Assembly: GCA_900318255.1 (NCBI GenBank)
Contig: ONJX01000001.1
Coordinates: 124,001 to 188,000 of the forward strand
Origin: an uncultured Prevotellaceae bacterium
GTDB taxonomy: Bacteria; Bacteroidota; Bacteroidia; Bacteroidales; Muribaculaceae
Reading direction: 5' to 3'
DNA length: 64,000 nucleotides
The notes under the pieces were generated by a model. It was not told the DNA's origin, did no database searches, and worked only from the letters and a program-made list of their open reading frames with translations. The translations under genes were made by a program, and so were the position numbers. Positions within the stretch are counted from its first letter, which is position 1; the number at the start of each line of letters is the position of its first letter. Positions 1 through 7,494 of this stretch are shown piece by piece.

Positions 1-1227
1 TAATGGACTAATGAAATTAGAAGATAAAAACTGTTGACATTCTTCATTCAATAGGGCATTAATGAAAACGAAAAAACGTTCTCTCTCAGTATAGTAAACA
101 AAGGAATTGTTATCGTTATTACGCATTAATCTAAACATGTAGTTAATGTAACCTTTGTTTACATTATAAACCATCATCCCACTGTGAAAGAAACCATAAG
201 CAGGGCATGAAAACTGGACATTGTTAACGTGTACTTGCCCATCATCGTAATGTTCTTTGAAATGCAGATTTGACGTTAATCTTCTGAAGTATGGAATTAT
301 CGCAAATTCTTTTTCCAATTCATTATGAATGTAACTAGCAAAATCTTTTTGGGTAATAACTTTTGTACCAATGTCCAAATGATGATAAACGGCTTGAGCC
401 TTACATTGCATTTTGAAATCATTTGTAACTAATACATCACAGCAAGTAGCATAATAACAGTGTTTAGCGTCTGCGACGATATTGGATAGCGATTTTTTAT
501 CATTATCCTTATGATAGTTGTGATAATTTAAGGCTAAATAATGCCCAACAAAACGCAACATTTGACCGTTCATGTTCGGCATCTGATTAATGAATTTATT
601 AAAATCAAAATCAGGATTTACAATCTTTAAATGGTTCTCCAATGTGTCAAATGCTTCATCTGGATTGGTTCCATGAAAGTTCCTGTAGAACTTTTTTTCA
701 ACATCTGATAGCAGTTCAAATGGATTCTTATAGTATTCTGAATTTAATAATCCAGATATTTGTTTGGAAAAAAGTCCTAAAGCGTCTTTTAACATTTCCA
801 TTGACAAATCAACCAATGGTGATTCTCCTTCAGTCACTTCAAATAGCCTTTGGATGTTATTGATTATCGCTTCGCTGGACTCTTGATTTCCAACAAAGGC
901 ATTACATATAGTATAGTAGTCAGTATGGTATATGCGATTATTTTTCACATATTCACTTGGAAGACATTTATAAGGTATCAGCATATCTTTTTCTTTATCG
1001 AAATCGACTAGATTGTCTCCACACAGCAAATCCATTTTTTTAATATCTTCTTGGAGACGCATTTCTGCATCTTCATTCAAACTACCATGTATTAAGTCAT
1101 CAAAATGAGCGGGTGAATATGGAAAGATGAATAATCTGCCGTACTTGTTAAGAAAGTCTAGCAATTTATCATCAGTTTCATCCTTCAGATGAGTGATAAT
1201 GTTTGTGTCTAGATAGATTCTTTGCAT
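1..1227 (-). CDS. PIN-like nuclease, C-terminus beyond the left edge
   Basis: This reading frame is open from an ATG at 1227 to the first base of the window, so at least 409 codons with no stop seen. The N-terminus reads MQRIYLDTNIITHLKDE, the acidic first strand of a PIN domain. About 270 residues later comes ADAKHCYYATCCDVLVTNDF, the usual D...D pair near the end of a PIN fold, giving the expected acidic set for a metal-dependent ribonuclease. The protein is far longer than VapC toxins (about 130-150 residues); the larger PIN-like families seen in bacterial defence loci fit better. It starts 21 nt after the hsdS stop on the same strand, so it is probably co-transcribed with the restriction-modification genes. 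The fold call is fairly secure; its role as an accessory nuclease or toxin of the type I system is inference. Confidence 0.75.
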   Translation of the reverse strand, partial: MQRIYLDTNIITHLKDETDDKLLDFLNKYGRLFIFPYSPAHFDDLIHGSLNEDAEMRLQEDIKKMDLLCGDNLVDFDKEKDMLIPYKCLPSEYVKNNRIYHTDYYTICNAFVGNQESSEAIINNIQRLFEVTEGESPLVDLSMEMLKDALGLFSKQISGLLNSEYYKNPFELLSDVEKKFYRNFHGTNPDEAFDTLENHLKIVNPDFDFNKFINQMPNMNGQMLRFVGHYLALNYHNYHKDNDKKSLSNIVADAKHCYYATCCDVLVTNDFKMQCKAQAVYHHLDIGTKVITQKDFASYIHNELEKEFAIIPYFRRLTSNLHFKEHYDDGQVHVNNVQFSCPAYGFFHSGMMVYNVNKGYINYMFRLMRNNDNNSFVYYTERERFFVFINALLNEECQQFLSSNFISPL

Positions 1228-1248
1228 TAAACGCCTTGTTAATTATAT

Positions 1249-2463
1249 TCAAACTTCAATTTCACCTGACATCAACTTGGGAAGAAGCGTGTCACGAAGG
1301 ATGGAGAGACGCTCGTTCTCAAGGAAATGACTCTTTATGGCAGAATCAATACCAACAACAATTTCATCAAATTTATCAATAATTTTATGAGGAGGTATTA
1401 TTATTTTCAAACCTTCTAAAGCATTTCTATTGATGCTTCCAAACACTGTCCCTTCTCCGTTATAGATATCAAGTGATGTTCGTTGTGACAACATCAAATA
1501 GTATAAGAAAGAATCATTTCCAAATAGTGACCTTATCGATGCCAAACCACGACCAATACAACATTTTATTAACGCTCTATTGATGTCACCAACTGGAGCC
1601 CTAACACTTAACAACACGCTATTGGGTTCAGCATAACGTGATGGTTCTGTTGTGTAAAGACGAATGGATGGATATCTAAAACCAAACTCGGTGCGCCCCT
1701 GATAGAAAATAATGCCATCCTTATTATCATTTAAACTCTCTCCTGAAGGAGACTGTCCCATTGTTATAGTTGCTATTTCGTCCAATGTTCCCACTCTCCA
1801 CCCTTCGGGAATGGGGCCTAATTCAGAATCAATGAACTTGATGTCTTTGAAGGGCTCAAAGTCTATAAACCAACTCTTGAACAAGGCTTGTGCCTGCTGC
1901 TCCAAATTCTCATTTATCTTCTTGTTATTCTCTATCTTATCGTCAAGAGCCAAAACAACATCCATTATTTCATCTTGAGTCTTTAGTGAAGGAAGGCTAA
2001 TAGACACTTTTTTAAATGTTGATGTAGGTCTTGCCAAAGCAGGCACTCCGACTTGTGAAGCATTCATTAATATTTTATGCTGTCCTTCTCTTGTATGGAA
2101 GTAATATACAAAGAAGTCTGGACGAACTATTGATGTATCTAGTTTTAATCTGAATTGGCTTTGAGATATCACATAACGTTCAAATTTTGAATCATTAGGA
2201 ATATATACAATTTGTCCCAATGTTCCTCGATGAGTGATTACTACATCCCCTCTATAAGCATTTGCTTTGCCTAATGAATCTGCTTTTTCTTCTGATACAT
2301 AGTTAAAACTTTCTTCATTAAGTTTATGCCCTTGTAAATTAGAACCATTCAGAACTGGTATACCAAAGTCAATAAAAATATCAACTTTGATATTAGACCC
2401 AAAAGGCCCCATTGATATTTCCTCAGTTATATCAGAAATTGTATATTCTTTCCACTCGCTCAT
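1249..2463 (-). CDS. hsdS: Type I restriction-modification specificity subunit HsdS
   Basis: This is the DNA-recognition subunit (404 aa) of a type I restriction-modification enzyme. It has the standard two-half layout. The first target-recognition domain covers roughly residues 1-155 and is followed by a conserved spacer helix (LDDKIENNKKINENLEQQAQ) and the sequence FKSWFIDFEPF. A second target-recognition domain begins near IPEGWRVGTLDEIA, and a second conserved helix ends in LLPKLMSGEIEV. Both domains appear intact, so a bipartite site should be recognised, but the site cannot be read from the protein. The start lies 2 nt after the hsdM stop, so the genes are translationally linked. The N-terminal domain is noticeably AT-richer than hsdM, as expected for exchangeable recognition domains. 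Confidence 0.93.
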   Translation of the reverse strand: MSEWKEYTISDITEEISMGPFGSNIKVDIFIDFGIPVLNGSNLQGHKLNEESFNYVSEEKADSLGKANAYRGDVVITHRGTLGQIVYIPNDSKFERYVISQSQFRLKLDTSIVRPDFFVYYFHTREGQHKILMNASQVGVPALARPTSTFKKVSISLPSLKTQDEIMDVVLALDDKIENNKKINENLEQQAQALFKSWFIDFEPFKDIKFIDSELGPIPEGWRVGTLDEIATITMGQSPSGESLNDNKDGIIFYQGRTEFGFRYPSIRLYTTEPSRYAEPNSVLLSVRAPVGDINRALIKCCIGRGLASIRSLFGNDSFLYYLMLSQRTSLDIYNGEGTVFGSINRNALEGLKIIIPPHKIIDKFDEIVVGIDSAIKSHFLENERLSILRDTLLPKLMSGEIEV

Positions 2464-2465
2464 AG

Positions 2466-3977
2466 TTACTTTATATTATAGCCAATGGAGGCGAGTTGTT
2501 TGCGGATTTCTTCTTCAAGGCGGTGGCTCTCGGTGAAGAGGTCGCCTAACTCGGTGGTGAGGCGTGACATTTTCTCGGGGAAGGGTTCGCCATCGTCTTC
2601 TTGCTCGGCAATGCCCACATAGCGACCTGGGGTGAGTATGTAGTCCTGCTTTGCCACCTCATCAAGGGTCTTGACGGCGCAGTAGCCTTTCTCGTCTTCG
2701 AGAGTGCCCTCGTCAAACTTGCTGAAGGTTTCGGCAATCTTCGTGATGTCATCATCGGTGAGTTCACGCAAGCGGCGGTTCACCATCTCGCCCATGTTGC
2801 GGGCATCGATGAACAGCACCTTGCCTTTCTGCTTCTTATCACGGTTAAGGAACCACAGACTGACGGGGATGCCAGTGGTATAGAACAACTGGCTGGGCAG
2901 TGCCACGATGCCTTCCACAAGGTCGGCCTTGAGGATGTTCTCACGAATAGTGCCCTCGCCGCTACTCTGACTGCTCAACGCGCCGTTGGCGAGCACCATG
3001 CCTATTTTTCCCACGGGCGACAAGTGATGTATCATATGTTGGAGCCAGGCGAAGTTGGCGTTGCCAGCCGGTGGTATGCCATATCGCCAGCGCACGTCTT
3101 CCTGCAACTTCTCGGCTCCCCAATCACTGAGGTTGAACGGTGGATTGGCCATAACAAAGTCGGCCTTGAGGGTGGGGTGCTGGTCATCAAAGAACGTGTC
3201 GGCAGCATGGTCGCCCAGGTTTGCCTCAATGCCACGGATGGCAAGGTTCATAATCGCCATCTTACGGGTGGTGGCGTTGGCATCCTGACCGTAGATACTG
3301 ATTTTTTGGAGGTTGCCTTGATGACGCTTGATGAACTTGGCACTCTGCACAAACATGCCGCCACTGCCACAAGCGGGGTCATAGACACGACCGTGATAGG
3401 GCTGGAGCACCTCGACAATGGTACGTACAATACATGAAGGCGTGTAGAACTCCCCAGCGTTTTTGCCCTCCTTCTCGGCAAACATACGCAAGCAATATTC
3501 ATAGGTGCGGCCCAGCAAGTCACGGCTGTCGTCGCCACTGGAGAGGCTGATGCTGTTAGTAAAGAGGTCAACCACATCGCCCAAGCGACGCTTGTCAAGT
3601 TCGGGACGTGCGAAATTCTTGGGGAGCACACCCTTGAGGCGTTGGTTCTCCTGCTCGATGAGACGCATGGCATCGTCGATGGTAACGCCTATGGTGGGAT
3701 TGTGGGCATCGCTGGCAATGCGGCTCCATCGTGCCTCACGTGGCACGAAGAAGATGTTGTCGGCAGTGTATTCGTCTTTGTCCTCCTCAAAGCCGTCGCC
3801 CTCGTCAAGCAGTTCCTTGTATTTCTCCTCGAAGCGGTCGCTGATATATTTGAGGAAGATGAGCCCAAGCACCACATTCTTGTACTCGCTGGCATCAATG
3901 TTGCCACGAAGCACATCGGCCGCCTTCCACATCTGCGCCTCAAATCCCAGTTCAGTTGTACTCTTTTTCTTTGCCAT
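2466..3977 (-). CDS. hsdM: Type I restriction-modification DNA methyltransferase HsdM
   Basis: This subunit transfers methyl groups from S-adenosylmethionine to adenine in the site chosen by HsdS. After an HsdM N-terminal helical domain (about residues 10-130) comes the methyltransferase core, with the AdoMet motif DPACGSGGMF near residue 200 and the catalytic motif NPPF near residue 280. The length, about 503 aa, is normal. I chose ATG 3977 (MAKKKSTTE) over the longer frame opening at 4004 because a TATCTTTG -7 box lies at 4002-4009, so 4004 would be inside the promoter. It leads the operon hsdM-hsdS-PIN. No hsdR motor/nuclease gene is present; it may lie left of the window, or this may be a partial system. 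Confidence 0.95.
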   Translation of the reverse strand: MAKKKSTTELGFEAQMWKAADVLRGNIDASEYKNVVLGLIFLKYISDRFEEKYKELLDEGDGFEEDKDEYTADNIFFVPREARWSRIASDAHNPTIGVTIDDAMRLIEQENQRLKGVLPKNFARPELDKRRLGDVVDLFTNSISLSSGDDSRDLLGRTYEYCLRMFAEKEGKNAGEFYTPSCIVRTIVEVLQPYHGRVYDPACGSGGMFVQSAKFIKRHQGNLQKISIYGQDANATTRKMAIMNLAIRGIEANLGDHAADTFFDDQHPTLKADFVMANPPFNLSDWGAEKLQEDVRWRYGIPPAGNANFAWLQHMIHHLSPVGKIGMVLANGALSSQSSGEGTIRENILKADLVEGIVALPSQLFYTTGIPVSLWFLNRDKKQKGKVLFIDARNMGEMVNRRLRELTDDDITKIAETFSKFDEGTLEDEKGYCAVKTLDEVAKQDYILTPGRYVGIAEQEDDGEPFPEKMSRLTTELGDLFTESHRLEEEIRKQLASIGYNIK

Positions 3978-4001
3978 ACTGTTTCTTACTGTTATCAAAT
4001 G

Positions 4002-4009
4002 CAAAGATA
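4002..4009 (-). promoter_or_regulatory. -7 promoter box for hsdM
   Basis: Read on the minus strand this is TATCTTTG, matching the Bacteroidetes -7 consensus TAnnTTTG. The transcript would start about 20 nt before the hsdM ATG at 3977. No convincing TTTG -33 element was found at the usual spacing. Confidence 0.5.
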
Positions 4010-4069
4010 ATACTTTTTTCGTTGTTGAAGTTATCAGAATAATCTTTTAGATTAAAATGATAAAAAATT

Positions 4070-4114
4070 AACCGTCAATTCTATTTTATATAAGATTATT
4101 TTGACGGTTTTTTT
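4070..4114. terminator. Inverted repeat with T-run, possible terminator
   Basis: AACCGTCAA (4070-4078) and TTGACGGTT (4101-4109) form a perfect 9-bp stem with a 22-nt loop, followed on the plus strand by a run of Ts. It sits between the small gene at 4224-4349 and hsdM. On the minus strand the stem is followed by AATTTTTT, so it could end transcription from the cinA side. The long loop makes this uncertain. Confidence 0.4.
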
Positions 4115-4223
4115 AATTGACAGTTTATTTGTTTGATTTTTTGTCGATTAAACGGTTAAATGCTTTGCTGGGAGGGGTAATGGGTATTACCCTTACCAGA
4201 TTATTATTTTTTGCCAAGAATCT

Positions 4224-4349
4224 CTAGTGGTCGGCATGGTCGTCATAGCGGTTGTTGTTATACACGCCTTTAATCTTGATAGGGTCGGCATTAGTCGTGA
4301 GGCACAAGGCCATAATTGCCACTATGGCAATAGAGAATTTCTTTGTCAT
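4224..4349 (-). CDS. Small exported peptide, 41 aa
   Basis: A short frame from ATG 4349 encodes MTKKFSIAIVAIMALCLTTN and then about 20 polar residues ending RYDDHADH. The first 22 residues form a good signal peptide (KK, a hydrophobic core, then a small residue before ADP), leaving a mature peptide of about 19 residues. The frame can be extended to 4406, but the added residues are not signal-like. It lies just after cinA on the same strand. No family is recognised, and it could be a decayed or chance frame; the well-formed signal sequence is the only support. Confidence 0.4.
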   Translation of the reverse strand: MTKKFSIAIVAIMALCLTTNADPIKIKGVYNNNRYDDHADH

Positions 4350-4416
4350 AATAGTGATTAATAGTTGTTTATAAATAAGCTTGGTGTAGTTCTCAAAAAT
4401 ATACAAGCCGCTTGTG

Positions 4417-5661
4417 TTATTGCTGTTGCAGCAGCTTCAGGAGCATGATGAGTGCCTGGTTGGTGGCACGGGTGATGACTTGCTTGCGCTCGCCGGGCAG
4501 GTGCAGGCACTGGCTCACGACGATGTCGCCCACCTTTGCCGCCATCCACACGGTGCCCACGGGCTTGAGAGGGGTGCCGCCGCCTGGGCCTGCCACGCCG
4601 CTGGTGGCCACGGCGCAGTGGGTGTGGCACAGCTGGCTCACTCCGCATGCCATCTGCTCTACTACGGGCTGGCTCACCGCGCCACAGGTGTCGAGAGTGT
4701 CGCTATCCACCCCCAGCACTCGCTGCTTCACGTCGTTGCTGTAGCTCACCACGCTGCCCATGAAGTAGTCGCTGCTGCCGGCAATCTCGGTGATGACATG
4801 TGCCACGTTGCCGCCAGTGCAGCTCTCGGCGGTGGAGAGGGTGAGTCCCAGCTCGCGCAGCCGCTCGCCCACAATCATCGCCAGTGGTTTGTCGCCATCG
4901 GCAATGATGCTGCGGCCCAGTATCTCATGGAGCTTGCGCGAGTGCTGCTCCATGGCGGCGGCAATGACCTGTGGGTCGTGGTGCGCGCCTGTGAGTCGCA
5001 GCCTGATGATGCCCAGGTTGGGCAGGTAGGCGAGGTGGATGTATTCTGGTAGCTGTTTCTCGTAGTCTTCGAGTTTCTCGGCTAGGGCACTCTCGGCATA
5101 GTCGATGACGACAAAGGTGCGGAACTCGATGTCGAGGTCGCTGTGGAAGTGCTTGAGCAGCTGCGGGATGACGGCGCGCTGCATCATCGTCTGGGTCTCG
5201 TGGGGCACGCCAGGCATCGACACCAGCACCTTGCCGTCGCGCTCAAACCACATGATGGGTGCTGTGCCCACCTCGTTCTGTATCACGCGGCACGACGAGG
5301 GCACCATGGCCTGGCCTGCGGTGAGGCGGTTCATAGGGATGCCGCGGCGCTCAAACTGTGCGTCAACATTGCGCTTTACGTCCTCGTTGAGCACCATCTC
5401 GCCGCCGAAGTACTGGCACAGGGTGGCTTTGGTGATGTCGTCTTTGGTGGGGCCTAGGCCGCCAGTCATGAGCACCACGTCGGTCGCGGCAAAGGCCTCG
5501 TCGATGGCATTGAAAATCTCGCTGGCGTCATCGCCAATCACTTTCACGCTCTTGGCTTCCCATCCCAGTGGTGACAGGTGTCGGGCTATCCAGCCCGAAT
5601 TAGTGTCGGTGACTTGGCCTATGAGCAGCTCGTCGCCTATTACTATTGTGGAATATTTCAT
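4417..5661 (-). CDS. cinA: CinA family protein (nicotinamide-nucleotide amidohydrolase)
   Basis: A two-domain CinA protein of 414 aa. Residues 1-170 form the MoCF/COG1058 domain, starting MKYSTIVIGDELLIGQVTDTN with MTGGLGPTKDD near residue 70, a domain linked to ADP-ribose pyrophosphatase activity. Residues 255-414 form the PncC-type domain with TAESCTGG, VVSYSN and SGVAGPGGGTPLKPVGTVW, which deamidates nicotinamide mononucleotide to nicotinate mononucleotide for NAD recycling. Both halves look complete and the length matches the family. In Bacteroidetes this gene is often near tsaD; here tsaD is 6 kb upstream, and a truncated tsaD copy lies at 7047-7121. Confidence 0.93.
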   Translation of the reverse strand: MKYSTIVIGDELLIGQVTDTNSGWIARHLSPLGWEAKSVKVIGDDASEIFNAIDEAFAATDVVLMTGGLGPTKDDITKATLCQYFGGEMVLNEDVKRNVDAQFERRGIPMNRLTAGQAMVPSSCRVIQNEVGTAPIMWFERDGKVLVSMPGVPHETQTMMQRAVIPQLLKHFHSDLDIEFRTFVVIDYAESALAEKLEDYEKQLPEYIHLAYLPNLGIIRLRLTGAHHDPQVIAAAMEQHSRKLHEILGRSIIADGDKPLAMIVGERLRELGLTLSTAESCTGGNVAHVITEIAGSSDYFMGSVVSYSNDVKQRVLGVDSDTLDTCGAVSQPVVEQMACGVSQLCHTHCAVATSGVAGPGGGTPLKPVGTVWMAAKVGDIVVSQCLHLPGERKQVITRATNQALIMLLKLLQQQ

Positions 5662-5664
5662 GTT

Positions 5665-5778
5665 TCGTTTATCGTTTATGGTTTATGGTTTATCGTTTAT
5701 GGAAGATTGTGGTGAGATTAGTGGCAACACATTCTAAATTACGCATTGTGCATTGAGCATTATAGATTATGCGTTGTG
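5665..5778. repeat. Low-complexity intergenic repeats
   Basis: Between cinA and the Ste24 gene, 5665-5702 is a run of CGTTTAT/GGTTTAT words, and 5740-5778 is made of GCATT/TGCG/ATTATGCATT words such as ATTATGCATTAATTA. The latter type recurs after the prolyl oligopeptidase at 47,900. Confidence 0.6.
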
Positions 5779-5780
5779 AA

Positions 5781-7013
5781 TTATGCATTAATTAAGGCGG
5801 TTATGCGTTGCGCGAGGGTGGGGTGACTGTAGTCCATCCACACCACTGCGGGGTGTGGGGTGAGGTTGGAGAGGGTGTTGGCGCTGAGCTTTTTCAGTCC
5901 AGCGATCAGGTGGTCGCCATGCCCATAACGCTTGGCGAAGGCGTCGGCGGCATACTCGCAGCGCCTCGACACAGCATTGATGAGGGGGTCGAGGATGAGG
6001 TCGATGGGCGAGAACAGCAGCGAGAAGGCAACGAGCGAGAGCGCGAAGGAGTGCTCTCGGTCTCCTCCCAAAGCATGCGAGAGTTCGGGATTATCGGCAA
6101 GCAGCGAAAACACAAAGAGGTTCACCGCCACCATCACGATGCTCATTGTCATGGTTTTGAGAGTGTCGTGATGCTTGTTGTGACCTAATTCGTGAGCCAG
6201 CACCGCCACAATCTCCTCGGTGGTGAGCTGCTCGATGAGGGTGTCGTAGAGCACCACGCGCTTCTTCATGCCAAAACCAGTGAAATAGGCGTTGGCCTTG
6301 GTGCTGTGCTTGGAGCCGTTGATGACGTAGATGTTCTTGATTGAGAAGCCCATCTTGTGGGCAGCATCCTCAATGGCTGTGCGCAACGCCCCTTGCTCAA
6401 GTGGTTTCTGCTTGTTGAACAGAGGCACTATCAAATTGCTGTAAAACAGCGAGAAGAAGATGATAAATGCAGCGCACACTATCGTTGCCCAAATCCAGAA
6501 CGACTTGCCAAGATAGCTGTAAAGAATGAATATAACCCCAAGCATCACCGAACCGAGCACCAAGGTGAGCAGGAAGCTTTTGAGGGTGTCGAGCCAAAAG
6601 GTAGTTTTTGTTGTCTTATTGAAACCGAACTTCTGCTCGATGACAAAGGTGTCGTAATAGCTGAAAGGGATGCTGACGATTGTCGATACCGCCATGTAGA
6701 TAGCAAAGAAGATGAGTAGCTGCAGCAGCAGGCTATGTGTCCACTGCGTGGTGAGGGTATCGAGCCAGCCTAGCAAGCCAGGAATGAGGACGGCAAGGGT
6801 GATGGCTAGCGCCACGCCACGCTCTATCCACCCCACGCGTGCATTGGCACGCATGTAGGCTTGCTGTTTTTGGTACTTCTCCTCGTCGTAGAGACCCTCG
6901 AGCACTGCGGGGATGGGGTGTGTCATCCACTTGCCGTTGAGCCACGACAGCACGCTGCTCACGGCAAACTCCAGCAACACAAAGGCGATGATAAGTGTGA
7001 GTAAAGGGTGCAT
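5781..7013 (-). CDS. Ste24-like M48 family membrane metalloprotease
   Basis: An integral-membrane zinc protease of 410 aa. The N-terminal part (residues 1-200) contains several hydrophobic segments and resembles the M48 N-terminal membrane region of CAAX-protease/Ste24 proteins. The zinc motif HELGH is at residues 274-278 in AVLAHELGHNKHHDTLK, and the third ligand is expected in RRCEYAADAFAKRYG near residue 350. Bacterial relatives act in membrane-protein quality control; no prenylated substrate is known. The cinA gene follows 119 nt downstream on the same strand. The family call is firm and the substrate unknown. Confidence 0.9.
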   Translation of the reverse strand: MHPLLTLIIAFVLLEFAVSSVLSWLNGKWMTHPIPAVLEGLYDEEKYQKQQAYMRANARVGWIERGVALAITLAVLIPGLLGWLDTLTTQWTHSLLLQLLIFFAIYMAVSTIVSIPFSYYDTFVIEQKFGFNKTTKTTFWLDTLKSFLLTLVLGSVMLGVIFILYSYLGKSFWIWATIVCAAFIIFFSLFYSNLIVPLFNKQKPLEQGALRTAIEDAAHKMGFSIKNIYVINGSKHSTKANAYFTGFGMKKRVVLYDTLIEQLTTEEIVAVLAHELGHNKHHDTLKTMTMSIVMVAVNLFVFSLLADNPELSHALGGDREHSFALSLVAFSLLFSPIDLILDPLINAVSRRCEYAADAFAKRYGHGDHLIAGLKKLSANTLSNLTPHPAVVWMDYSHPTLAQRITALINA

Positions 7014-7046
7014 TCTTTTTAAGTTAGAAATGTTAAGTTTTAAGAG

Positions 7047-7121
7047 TTAAGTGGACTGCGACTCGTCGCGGCATGCCGCACTGGTATCATCGCACGACGA
7101 CTCAATTCCTAATATTATCAT
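7047..7121 (-). pseudogene. Truncated copy of the tsaD 5' end
   Basis: From ATG 7121 this frame reads MIILGIESSCDDTSAA, identical to residues 1-16 of the tsaD product at 12,854, and then diverges to a stop at 7047. Within those 16 codons there are six nucleotide differences from tsaD, all synonymous. The similarity extends upstream: GCAAG, AGCAAT and GAGTTATG are shared, and TATTTTTG at 7151-7158 sits where tsaD has its -7 box. It therefore looks like a copied or left-behind tsaD start with its promoter, not chance. The rest of the gene is missing. Confidence 0.75.
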
Positions 7122-7371
7122 AACTCAATATTGCTATTCTTAATTACTTGCAAAAATAGAAATATTTTTTCTATTCTAAACCCTTTGAGCGAGATTTTTT
7201 CCCACCGGTTTTGGTGAAAATGTAGTCCAATCATGCAAATGCTCAATGCATAATGGCTTTTGAGGCTGGTGGGAAGCTTCGCTTAAGATATAATGAAAAT
7301 TGCTTTGACTTTTCAACGAGGATTACCGGTAATTGGCCTCATATTATCATCCAGTTAATTATGTGAAAAAG
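7122..7371. other. Intergenic stretch with no gene
   Basis: This AT-rich region contains the -7-like TATTTTTG (minus strand, 7151-7158) belonging to the tsaD fragment. No frame with codon-like structure and no further repeat was seen before the terminator at 7372. Confidence 0.5.
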
Positions 7372-7400
7372 AAAGGCGACACTGTGATGGTGTCGCCTTT
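7372..7400 (-). terminator. Rho-independent terminator of the C10 peptidase gene
   Basis: AAAGGCGACAC (7372-7382) pairs with GTGTCGCCTTT (7390-7400), an 11-bp perfect stem with a 7-nt loop, followed on the minus strand by TCTTTTTC. It lies about 95 nt after the stop at 7495. Confidence 0.8.
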
Positions 7401-7494
7401 AGAAATGGGATTATTTATTTGTCAGCATCCAATTTAATTATTTTTTATTTTTGACACACCCTCTTGAAAGGGTCTTATCTTAATATATGTTTCT

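Noticed and set aside
2601-3437. 278-codon plus-strand frame opposite hsdM
   Set aside because: It is a shadow of hsdM in another frame; no recognisable motif or promoter.
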